Assembly: GCA_017860765.1 (NCBI GenBank)
Contig: JAGDMY010000123.1
Span: 1 to 5,246, forward strand
Length of the DNA: 5,246 nucleotides
Source: Chloroflexota bacterium
GTDB taxonomy: Bacteria; Chloroflexota; Dehalococcoidia; Dehalococcoidales; UBA3254
Direction of reading: 5' to 3'
Part shown: positions 1 through 5,246 of the stretch, piece by piece
Layout: every line of letters starts with the position of its first letter
Position numbering within the stretch: the first letter of the stretch is position 1
Program-made: the position numbers and the translations under genes
The notes under the pieces: generated by a model
What the model saw: the letters and a program-made list of their open reading frames with translations, nothing else
Told to the model about the DNA's origin: nothing
The model's database searches: none

Positions 1-1166
1 GGGGCCGCCCCGCCGGTGCCCCCCCAGAAATTCACTCCGGGCTTGCCGGGTCCCTGCATGGCCCCCAGAAGCACCATTAGCCTGGCCCATTCGGTGGCAT
101 AGGCTTCGCGGCAGGCGCCGGTGGCGCCGAAGATGCTGCCGACTGCCAGCATGGTCTTTTTGGAGGCCCATTCCCTGGCTAAAGCCGTGATGGTATGGGC
201 CGGGACGTCACAGATCGCGGCCGCCCACCGGGGGGTCTTGGGAGTCTTATCCTGGCCTTGGCCCAGGATATGCTGCTTCCACTCCTCAAAGCCGTAGGTG
301 CGGTTTTCCACGAACCATTTATCGTAGGTCCCTTCCTTTAACCAGACATAACCGATCGCTTCGGCCAGGGCGGCGTCCGTTCCGGGCCGCGGCGCGATCC
401 AGGTATCACCCAGGGTACTGGCGGTGCAGTTGCAATACGGATCAACGGTCACAAAGGGGATGCCCAGCTCTTTCATCCAGATCCGCCACATCAGATTTTC
501 CTGGCCGCTGTACATATAGGAGGTGCTGTTGGGGTCCACTGCCCAGAAGATCACCTGCTCGGTGTTTTTCAGGGCATCCTGCAGCAGCTCGGACTGCTCG
601 CAATGTCCCAGCCGCCACCAGTGTCCCCAGGTGTGGACGGCCCCCCACTGCCACCCTTCCCAGCTGTCCGGGTTATCAAACAAAGTGGTGTAGCCTAACA
701 AATTGAAAAAGCGGCCCAGGGGACCCAGCTTATAATGCAGAAAGCCCCAGTTATGGTGGGAGGAGGTCATGGCCGTAATGGCGGCGGGACCGTAGGTCTG
801 GCGAATCCGCTTCATTTCCGCGGAGACCAGGTCGAGGGCTTCCTCCCAGGAGATGCGGACATACTCATCTTTGCCCCGCAGTTCGGGGTGTCTCTCCCCT
901 TTAGGATCAAAATGCTTCCGCTTAAGCGGATATCTGGTGCGGTTCTCGGCATAAACCCTCGTTCGCTCAGGGACTTCGTAGGTTTGCAGGGTGGTCTTGC
1001 GGGGCGGGGTGAACCGCCGCCCGTGGGCCTGGATAACCCAGGAAGGCGCATCCGCCTTATCGTCAAATATAATAGGCCGCATGCGGACAATCTTGCCGTC
1101 TCTGACATATACTCTGACCGGTCCACCGACAGTACACTGTATAAAGACCTGCTCTTCGGATGCCAT
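1..1166 (-). CDS. Transhydroxylase-type molybdopterin catalytic subunit (alpha-2), C-terminus cut by window edge
   Basis: This is the N-terminal 388 residues of a bis-MGD molybdenum enzyme; family members are about 875 aa, so more than half lies beyond the left edge. The ATG at 1166 follows a strong ribosome site (AAAGGGGG, 6-nt gap). There is no Tat signal, and the N-terminus has only one Cys (C11), so it lacks the [4Fe-4S] motif of many relatives, as in Pelobacter transhydroxylase (TH, athL). Residues 75-130 hold the usual RYPLKRK and YVRISWEEALD blocks. The pocket reads SSHHNWG (H137/H138), Y145, then NPDSWEGW (D167, S168, W169). The spacing His-7-Tyr-21-Asp-Ser-Trp matches what I recall for TH His144, Tyr152, Asp174, Ser175 (Mo ligand) and Trp176. 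The stretch near residues 34-56 (FDDKADAPSW, FTPPRKT) also strongly recalls TH. It is therefore the better TH candidate of the two alpha chains. It lies 90 bp behind the beta gene, past a terminator hairpin. Whether its own beta gene follows is unknown. Confidence 0.93.
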   Translation of the reverse strand, partial: MASEEQVFIQCTVGGPVRVYVRDGKIVRMRPIIFDDKADAPSWVIQAHGRRFTPPRKTTLQTYEVPERTRVYAENRTRYPLKRKHFDPKGERHPELRGKDEYVRISWEEALDLVSAEMKRIRQTYGPAAITAMTSSHHNWGFLHYKLGPLGRFFNLLGYTTLFDNPDSWEGWQWGAVHTWGHWWRLGHCEQSELLQDALKNTEQVIFWAVDPNSTSYMYSGQENLMWRIWMKELGIPFVTVDPYCNCTASTLGDTWIAPRPGTDAALAEAIGYVWLKEGTYDKWFVENRTYGFEEWKQHILGQGQDKTPKTPRWAAAICDVPAHTITALAREWASKKTMLAVGSIFGATGACREAYATEWARLMVLLGAMQGPGKPGVNFWGGTGGAA

Positions 1167-1172
1167 CACATT

Positions 1173-1180
1173 CCCCCTTT
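1173..1180 (-). promoter_or_regulatory. Ribosome binding site of alpha-2
   Basis: On the minus strand AAAGGGGG precedes the ATG at 1166 with a 6-nt spacer. It fixes the start of alpha-2 and can pair with CCCUUU in the descending arm of the upstream terminator (minus strand 1205-1200), so its access could depend on which structure forms. Confidence 0.75.
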
Positions 1181-1194
1181 AGACTTTAAAGTCT
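1181..1194. repeat. 14-bp perfect palindrome next to the alpha-2 ribosome binding site
   Basis: AGACTTTAAAGTCT is perfectly self-complementary. It sits between the terminator hairpin and the AAAGGGGG ribosome site of alpha-2, directly abutting the latter. It could be an operator, or an RNA stem (AGACU-UUAA-AGUCU) that brings the ribosome site close to the CCCUUU of the terminator's 3' arm. Part of it recurs as AAAGTCT at 1228-1234. The role is inferred only. Confidence 0.45.
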
Positions 1195-1197
1195 TTA

Positions 1198-1225
1198 AAA
1201 AAGGGTGCTCTGGTGCACCCTTTTT
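1198..1225 (-). terminator. Intrinsic terminator or attenuator between beta and alpha-2
   Basis: A perfect 11-bp stem is visible: AAAAAGGGTGC at 1198-1208 and GCACCCTTTTT at 1215-1225, with a 6-nt loop. Read on the minus strand the hairpin runs into six U residues, starting about 31 nt after the beta stop codon, the usual geometry of a Rho-independent terminator. The flanking A and T runs make it nearly symmetrical, so it could also work on the plus strand. It lies inside the 90-bp gap before alpha-2, and I see no convincing promoter between it and alpha-2. Partial read-through is the simplest way for alpha-2 to be expressed from the same transcript. Confidence 0.8.
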
Positions 1226-1256
1226 AAAAAGTCTGCTTTCAATGTCTCATAAGGTT

Positions 1257-2075
1257 TCAAACCTGCTTGTATAGCGCCAGGTCGCCAATATTGATATCTT
1301 TTTCCGTGCTAATTCCATTGACTTCTCTGGTCAGGTAGCCGGCTTTCTCTATTGTCAACGAGAAGTTGCCGACCTTCAGACCTTCAAACCAGAAATCACC
1401 GAAATCATCCGTCTGGAGGCTGGAAATTTTCGCGCCCTTGTCCCCCTTCAGGGTAACCGTAGCCCCTTCCAGACACTCGTCCGCTTCAGAGTCATAAACA
1501 GCCCCGGCAATAAACCTCTTGGGGATGCCGATGTAGTAGACCCGGGGTCCGGCCTTGGCTTCCGGCTTCAGTATTTCGGCCTTAGCAATAATATCCTTGA
1601 AGTCTTCTTCTTCACCGAACTTTAAGGCTCCGGTGGGACAGGCATCCACACACCTGGGCTCCTTCCAGCCCTTATCCAGCAAATGAGCGCACCAGGTGCA
1701 CTTTTGCGCAATATTCAGGTCCCGGTTGAAATAGATTATGCCGTAGGGACAGGCGTCCAGACAGTTCCTCTGTCCGGCGCATTTGGTGGGGTCTATGATT
1801 ACCGCGCCGTCCGGTCTGCGATAGATGGCGTCAGATTTGCAGGCCGGAATGCAGGGAGCATCGGCGCAATGCTGACACATATAATGCATATACGCCATTT
1901 TTACTTTAGGCACCTGCCCTCTGACGATATCCTGGACCCTCATCCAGAACTGGCCGGTGTCCGGCTGGGGCTTGGCGATCGGTGTCCAGTCATTGCCCAC
2001 ATGCTCATCCTTGCAGGCAATCTGGCAGTTGTAGCAACCGTTGCACCTGGTAATGTCGATAATAAACGCTTTCAA
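1257..2075 (-). CDS. Transhydroxylase-type iron-sulfur beta subunit with C-terminal transthyretin-like domain
   Basis: This 272-aa electron-transfer subunit should partner the alpha chain encoded just upstream. It resembles the small subunit of pyrogallol:phloroglucinol transhydroxylase (bthL, about 274 aa). Residues 1-150 are a DmsB/NrfC-like polyferredoxin. Group I is C11, C14, C17, C21; group II is C67, C70, C75, C79; group III is C99, C105, C109 with Q102 where the second Cys is expected; group IV is C126, C129, C142, C146. Residues about 187-270 form a carboxypeptidase-regulatory or Cna-B-like beta-sandwich (TDDFGDFWFEGL, then G-x-F-x-L-x-I-x3-GY), characteristic of TH beta. No signal peptide or membrane segment is seen, so it is cytoplasmic. 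The start is TTG at 2075, chosen because MKAFIIDITRC matches the family N-terminus. AGAGGTG and AAGGA upstream lie inside the end of alpha-1, and the TTG overlaps the alpha-1 TGA as TTGA, implying coupled translation and 1:1 stoichiometry. A terminator hairpin begins about 31 nt after the stop. Confidence 0.95.
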   Translation of the reverse strand: MKAFIIDITRCNGCYNCQIACKDEHVGNDWTPIAKPQPDTGQFWMRVQDIVRGQVPKVKMAYMHYMCQHCADAPCIPACKSDAIYRRPDGAVIIDPTKCAGQRNCLDACPYGIIYFNRDLNIAQKCTWCAHLLDKGWKEPRCVDACPTGALKFGEEEDFKDIIAKAEILKPEAKAGPRVYYIGIPKRFIAGAVYDSEADECLEGATVTLKGDKGAKISSLQTDDFGDFWFEGLKVGNFSLTIEKAGYLTREVNGISTEKDINIGDLALYKQV

Positions 2076-4714
2076 CTTTCCTTTTCACCTCTATATAATA
2101 TTCTCTCGAAGGTCTGCCCGGAGGCAGCATCGTAAGGCCGGCTGAAGACTTCGGGATATTTCCGCCGCAGTTCTTCGATGTCGGTCCTCTCCGCCTGCAC
2201 CAGAAAACCGCTGGTAACCATGCCCGCGCAATTCTTGGAGGTGGTATGGCGCGGACAGATGGTATTAATGGCACCGCCCCGATCGAATTCCCCCGGCACA
2301 ATGGGATCGTAGCGGGACCCGTGGTCGATATAAACACATCCCGGCATGATGCGCTCGGTGACATAGGCACCTGCCAGCACGCGCCCCCTCTCGTTAAATA
2401 GCGCGACGATATCTCCGTCCCGGATATCCCGCCTGGCGGCATCGGAGGGGTGGATCCAGACCGGTTCGTAGAGATAACCGTCCGGCCCTTTGACCTTGCC
2501 GGTGACTATCTCGTGGAACCAGTCGACGTCATCCATCTGGGCATGGACCCTCCACCTCGGATGGTTGGAGATGACCAGCAGGGGATAATCCCTGACCCTT
2601 TCGCTGGAAATCCTTTCATCATGGAAATCGCTCTTTTCCACCCAGTGGGGCACTGGCGGCCTCTCAATATCATCCGGGAAGTTTTTAGCCAGCCGCTCGG
2701 AATAAAACTCCAGCTTGCCGCTGGGAGTGGACATGGGATATTTCTCCGGGTCTTTGTAGAACTCGATCATGCCGGCGGGGATTTTCTCCCAATCCGGGTC
2801 GGTAGGCACCACGCAGTATTTCTTCTCCTGAATCTGCTCCCAGGTGCAAATGCCCGCCTTCTCCATCCCCGAGCCGTCGAAACCGGTCTTAATCCATTGC
2901 TGGAGGGTCTTGCCTTCGGAATATTTTTCATAGAGGCCCATTCTCTTGGCAATTTCACCCACGATTTCCCAATCCGTCTTGGACTCTCCCCGGGGTTCAA
3001 TCGCCTTCTCTTCCAGGTAGACACAGTTGTATTGTACCGGCCAATGGTCAGCCCCGATATCTTCTTCCTCATACTTGGTATTGACGGGAAGGATAATGTC
3101 GGCAAACAGGCAGTCGTTTTCCAGCCAGGGATGCTGGATTAAGATAAATTCAATCTTCTCCATTTGCATTGTACGATGGAAGAAGTTGGCATCATTCCAG
3201 CAGGTGCTGAAACAGGGGGTATCCGACCAGAGCATATGAATTTCCTGTTTGCCCGGCAGAGGGTAAACATAATGCTTGAACTGGTCCTCGACCACTTCCA
3301 TCTGATCGGAGCTGCCGTAGATATCATATTTGCCGGTCGCAATCACATCGTGCAAAATGGTCTTGGGAATCATTGACTCCTGCTTCCACATGAAGGGGAT
3401 GTAGCCCCTGTAGGCGGCGCCGACCATCGGGCGAATCTTGGAGGTCGGCGTGAGCATTCCCACCACCCCAGGCTTGCCCGATCTCATCCTGTTGTAGCTT
3501 CCCAGCATGGTACCTTCCACGAAGGTAAGCTGGTTGACACCCGGCTTGCCCACCCCCTGCATGCCCAGCAGGCAGACCTCCATCCGGGCCGGCTCGGAGG
3601 AATAGGGGCCGCGGATGTAGGGACCGCCATAGCCGTGGGCGACGGTGGTGCGTTTTTTGGCCCACACCCTGGCCAGGGCCTTGATGGTCCGGGAAGGGAC
3701 GCCGCACTTCTCGGCTGCCCATTTAGGGGTCTTGGGGACGCCGTCCTCCTTGCCCAGAACGTAGTCAGAAAACTTATCGAAGCCGACGACATGGGTCTTC
3801 ACATATTCTTTATCATAGGTCCCGTTGACGATCCACTGGTAGGCGATGGCCAGCTGCATAGCCACATCGGTATTGGGAAGGATGGGTATCCATTTGTCCG
3901 CATGAATAGCAGCGGCATAGTTCAGATCGGGGCTGATATAGACCTGCTTGATGCCCAGCTCGGTATACCAGTAGCTCATCAGGCTGGGCAAATGTCCTCC
4001 CCCAAAGCCCCAGGGAGTGGTCTCCTGGTCGCAGCCCTGGCAGATCAGCATCTCGGTGTTTTTGGCGACATCATTATAGAGGTTGGAGGAATATTCCATG
4101 TTCAGGCCCACCGGCTCGCAGCCCCAGACATGTTTGGCCCCCCAGTACCAGCCTTCCCAGCTATCCGGGTTGCGGATCTGCTGGGTGTAGCCGCCGAGCA
4201 GCCTCATGAGATAGATGGCACAGCCATGGGCCGCGTTGACCGCTTTGCCTTCTCCATGGCCCTCGGCCTGGAGGCAGATGCCCTCCGGACCGTACTTTTT
4301 TTGGACCCTCTTGATTTCGCTGACGATGATATCCAGGGCCTCATCCCAGGAAATTCTCACATACTTGCTTTTGCCGCGGTTCCGGGTATTTCTGTTGCCA
4401 TTGGGGTCCCAATCCACCCTCTTCAAGGGATACATAATCCGGTTGGGAGAATAGATCCTCTTCTTGTAAGCCGTGCCATGAGGAGGCAAAGGAGACTTGA
4501 GGGGCGGCACAAAAGTCTGGCCGCGGGCCTCCAGCTTCCAGGGGTTGAATTCCTCCGGTTTATATCTCCAATCGTAATGCAGAGGGCGAATGCGGACTAT
4601 CTTGTTATCCTTGACATCCACGCAGGCTACGTTGGAATTGTCACCAAATGAGCTAAAACAGGTACCCTTGATTACCGTTTTTTCTTCTGATTGCGGCCTA
4701 TTTTCTGGCTTCAT
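2072..4714 (-). CDS. Transhydroxylase-family molybdopterin oxidoreductase, catalytic subunit (alpha-1)
   Basis: This complete 880-aa protein is a DMSO-reductase-superfamily catalytic subunit, close in length to Pelobacter TH alpha (about 875 aa). The start is ATG at 4714 with AGGGAG at 4725-4720. The N-terminus has no Tat signal, and C19 and C31 do not form a [4Fe-4S] motif. In order: an N-terminal domain with MYPLKRVDWDPNG and YVRISWDEALD (about 94-127); the Mo-ligand motif NPDSWEGW with D184, S185, W186; a central cofactor-binding region (about 220-400, including GMQGVGKPGVN); a middle domain with FADIILPVNTKYEEED (537-552); and a C-terminal MGD-binding domain (about 705-840), including HPSDAARRDIRDGDIV and a Gly/Arg-rich turn. 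It is a diverged paralogue of alpha-2. Upstream of D-S-W it has EGHGEGKAVNAAHGC (H153, H163) instead of the SSHHNWG-x-LHY of alpha-2, with a net one-residue indel, so the substrate probably differs. It is the first gene of the operon and overlaps beta by four bases. The family is secure; the reaction (hydroxyl transfer, hydroxylation or dehydroxylation of an aromatic) is not. Confidence 0.95.
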   Translation of the reverse strand: MKPENRPQSEEKTVIKGTCFSSFGDNSNVACVDVKDNKIVRIRPLHYDWRYKPEEFNPWKLEARGQTFVPPLKSPLPPHGTAYKKRIYSPNRIMYPLKRVDWDPNGNRNTRNRGKSKYVRISWDEALDIIVSEIKRVQKKYGPEGICLQAEGHGEGKAVNAAHGCAIYLMRLLGGYTQQIRNPDSWEGWYWGAKHVWGCEPVGLNMEYSSNLYNDVAKNTEMLICQGCDQETTPWGFGGGHLPSLMSYWYTELGIKQVYISPDLNYAAAIHADKWIPILPNTDVAMQLAIAYQWIVNGTYDKEYVKTHVVGFDKFSDYVLGKEDGVPKTPKWAAEKCGVPSRTIKALARVWAKKRTTVAHGYGGPYIRGPYSSEPARMEVCLLGMQGVGKPGVNQLTFVEGTMLGSYNRMRSGKPGVVGMLTPTSKIRPMVGAAYRGYIPFMWKQESMIPKTILHDVIATGKYDIYGSSDQMEVVEDQFKHYVYPLPGKQEIHMLWSDTPCFSTCWNDANFFHRTMQMEKIEFILIQHPWLENDCLFADIILPVNTKYEEEDIGADHWPVQYNCVYLEEKAIEPRGESKTDWEIVGEIAKRMGLYEKYSEGKTLQQWIKTGFDGSGMEKAGICTWEQIQEKKYCVVPTDPDWEKIPAGMIEFYKDPEKYPMSTPSGKLEFYSERLAKNFPDDIERPPVPHWVEKSDFHDERISSERVRDYPLLVISNHPRWRVHAQMDDVDWFHEIVTGKVKGPDGYLYEPVWIHPSDAARRDIRDGDIVALFNERGRVLAGAYVTERIMPGCVYIDHGSRYDPIVPGEFDRGGAINTICPRHTTSKNCAGMVTSGFLVQAERTDIEELRRKYPEVFSRPYDAASGQTFERILYRGEKES

Positions 4715-4872
4715 TTTATCTCCCTATTTTAATTCAGTGGAAAAGACACAAAACCCTGACAAATTGAAGTTTTAGCCGTGAAATCCAGGTTGGAAAATAA
4801 TCACCGGTTTCCGAAATTTGAAAACAGCCACCCTTCCCCGTCCGAAAGCCCGACAATCGACAGCGACATATT
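4715..4872 (-). other. Putative untranslated leader of the alpha-1/beta operon
   Basis: There is no ORF of note in these 158 bases on the strand leading into alpha-1. Apart from the ribosome site I recognise no promoter hexamer pair, sigma-54 GG-N10-GC element, tRNA or known riboswitch core. Only short weak stems are visible. If the weak -10 candidate at 4884-4879 is correct, this is a long 5' leader. Confidence 0.3.
4720..4725 (-). promoter_or_regulatory. Ribosome binding site of alpha-1
   Basis: On the minus strand AGGGAG lies five bases before the ATG at 4714. It supports that ATG as the start. Confidence 0.75.
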
Positions 4873-4878
4873 TCATCC

Positions 4879-4884
4879 ATAATA
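4879..4884 (-). promoter_or_regulatory. Weak candidate -10 element for the alpha-1 operon
   Basis: On the minus strand TATTAT matches five of six bases of the sigma-70 -10 consensus, in an AT-rich stretch. No good -35 hexamer lies 16-18 bp upstream. Instead the position is occupied by the first copy of the tandem repeat (4904-4925), which would suit a promoter that depends on an activator. Transcription would begin near 4872. Confidence 0.25.
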
Positions 4885-4903
4885 TTTAATTTTAGGGGAA
4901 CAA

Positions 4904-4948
4904 GCTATCAGAAAAGGGATTATTTCGCTATCAGAAAAGGGATTATTT
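4904..4948. repeat. Two perfect 22-bp direct repeats, 23-bp period
   Basis: Two identical 22-base copies lie at 4904-4925 and 4927-4948. Each begins GCTATCAGAAAAGGG and ends in ATTATTT, and one base separates them. The period is about two helical turns, so bound proteins would lie on nearly the same face of the DNA. They are in the intergenic region upstream of alpha-1 and outside any credible gene. They look like a tandem binding site for a regulator, though a simple local duplication is possible. Confidence 0.85.
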
Positions 4949-5029
4949 TGAGGCCGGCCGCATACTGGCGGCTCATTATGGGTAATAAATCCTAGTACTA
5001 AAGTAAAAACTGGGAGGAAAGGTAAATAT

Positions 5030-5078
5030 AGGTGTATTGACTTTGATTTTCCCAAAAAGCAAAATGGAATTTACACCT
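5030..5078. repeat. Inverted repeat bracketing the plus-strand promoter
   Basis: AGGTGTA (5030-5036) and its reverse complement TACACCT (5072-5078) flank the promoter hexamers. The arms are 42 bp apart centre to centre, four helical turns. It could be a split operator, or chance given the short arms. Confidence 0.3.
5037..5065 (+). promoter_or_regulatory. Candidate sigma-70 promoter, plus strand
   Basis: TTGACT (5037-5042; five of six consensus bases) and CAAAAT (5060-5065; four of six) are separated by exactly 17 bp. It points toward the possible membrane-protein gene at the right edge, divergent from alpha-1, with transcription starting near 5072. An inverted repeat, AGGTGTA at 5030-5036 and TACACCT at 5072-5078, brackets it. 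Confidence 0.4.
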
Positions 5079-5196
5079 GGTTTTGATAAAGACCTGTTGC
5101 CTTAGCAAAAATGATCAACTTAAACAGGACCGGTGTTAGTCCATAGAGGACCAGGAATACGAAAAAGACGCTTCTTATCCTGATTTTAGTTGTCAT
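5071..5196 (-). CDS. Possible 41-aa small membrane protein (low confidence)
   Basis: On the minus strand an ATG at 5196 opens a frame ending at TAA (5073-5071). It begins MTTKIRIRS, followed by a hydrophobic run (VFFVFLVLYGLTPVLFKL) and a short polar tail, so a single membrane helix with a basic N-terminus is plausible. An in-frame TAG three codons upstream bounds it. The ribosome site is weak (AGG five bases before the ATG). It overlaps the plus-strand candidate at 5159-5246, so at most one is likely real. No family is recognised. Confidence 0.15.
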   Translation of the reverse strand: MTTKIRIRSVFFVFLVLYGLTPVLFKLIIFAKATGLYQNQV

Positions 5197-5246
5197 GTCT
5201 GCCTATACCATCCTCGTCGGAGGGGTTTTAGCGACCCATGCCCTGG
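5159..5246 (+). CDS. Possible start of a membrane-protein gene, cut by the right edge
   Basis: A reading frame is open from after a TAG at 5144 to the window end. From 5159 it reads TKKTLLILILVV, then MSAYTILVGGVLATHAL: two or three basic or polar residues followed by a long hydrophobic stretch, like the first membrane anchor or signal segment of a sensor, transporter or exported protein. AGAGGA at 5145-5150 sits eight bases before the codon at 5159, which is ACG, not ATG. The first standard start is the ATG at 5195, which has no ribosome site and would lose the basic end of the helix. So the start is either a rare ACG, the ATG at 5195, or an ATG altered by mutation or sequencing error. Only 29 codons are visible and I do not recognise the family. 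It would be transcribed divergently from the molybdoenzyme operon. Confidence 0.35.

Noticed and set aside
735..1274. 179-codon plus-strand frame across the alpha-2 start and the intergenic gap
   Set aside because: It runs through the terminator hairpin and opposite conserved alpha-2 motifs, with no family features.
2450..3142. 230-codon plus-strand frame opposite alpha-1
   Set aside because: It lies wholly within alpha-1 on the other strand and shows no motif or convincing ribosome site.
3635..4651. 338-codon plus-strand frame opposite alpha-1
   Set aside because: It is antisense to a complete, motif-rich alpha-1 gene, has low-complexity composition and no recognisable domain. It is a codon-bias shadow.
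1..4714. Acetylene hydratase, formate dehydrogenase or nitrate reductase identity for the alpha chains
   Set aside because: The N-terminal Fe-S cysteines and the Cys/Sec or Asp metal ligands expected of those families are absent. The Ser of NPDSWEGW and the beta subunit architecture fit the transhydroxylase group.
4904..4948. Tandem repeats as a CRISPR array
   Set aside because: There are only two copies separated by a single base, with no spacers and no cas genes in view.
4957..4972. GCCGC/GCGGC stem as a terminator
   Set aside because: It is only a 5-bp stem with no U-tract and no gene ending nearby.
4873..5055. 60-codon minus-strand frame in the intergenic region
   Set aside because: It starts with TTG, lacks a ribosome site, crosses the tandem repeat and resembles nothing known to me.
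5144..5146. TAG as a pyrrolysine codon
   Set aside because: The ATG at 5111 has no ribosome site, the upstream segment is only 11 codons, and nothing in the window points to pyrrolysine use.

Overview
The window is dominated by a minus-strand cluster of molybdenum enzymes of the pyrogallol:phloroglucinol transhydroxylase (TH) family, within the DMSO-reductase superfamily. In transcription order it holds a complete 880-aa catalytic subunit (alpha-1, 4714 to 2072), a complete 272-aa iron-sulfur subunit (beta, 2075 to 1257), and a second TH-type catalytic subunit (alpha-2, start at 1166) that runs off the left edge after 388 codons. Alpha-1 and beta overlap by four bases (TTGA) and should be translationally coupled. 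A strong intrinsic terminator or attenuator hairpin sits in the 90-bp gap before alpha-2.

The right end (4715-5246) is mostly non-coding. It holds the upstream region of alpha-1, including a perfect 22-bp tandem direct repeat and an untranslated leader. It also holds a plausible plus-strand promoter, and the beginning of what may be a divergent membrane-protein gene cut by the window edge. That gene has no ordinary start codon in the position where its ribosome binding site points. A 41-codon hydrophobic ORF overlaps it on the minus strand.

The assignment rests on several features seen in the sequence. Both alpha chains carry an Asp-Ser-Trp motif (Ser is the Mo ligand in TH) and lack the N-terminal [4Fe-4S] cysteine motif typical of many relatives. 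No chain has a Tat signal, so the complex should be cytoplasmic. The beta chain is a multi-cluster ferredoxin fused to a C-terminal transthyretin-like beta-sandwich, the hallmark of the TH small subunit. Alpha-2 keeps the His/Tyr/Asp/Ser/Trp spacing I recall for authentic TH, while alpha-1 differs around the substrate pocket. The two probably act on different substrates, perhaps sharing one beta subunit or using a second one beyond the left edge.

The organism is probably a strict anaerobe able to metabolise aromatic or polyphenolic compounds. Purine-rich ribosome binding sites, a TTG start and a T-rich terminator would suit a Clostridia-type Firmicute (Peptococcaceae-like), but this is inference; a deltaproteobacterial or other syntrophic anaerobe is not excluded. 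TH catalyses a net non-redox hydroxyl transfer from pyrogallol to phloroglucinol in gallate fermentation. Whether these enzymes do that, or another hydroxyl transfer, hydroxylation or dehydroxylation, cannot be read from the sequence.
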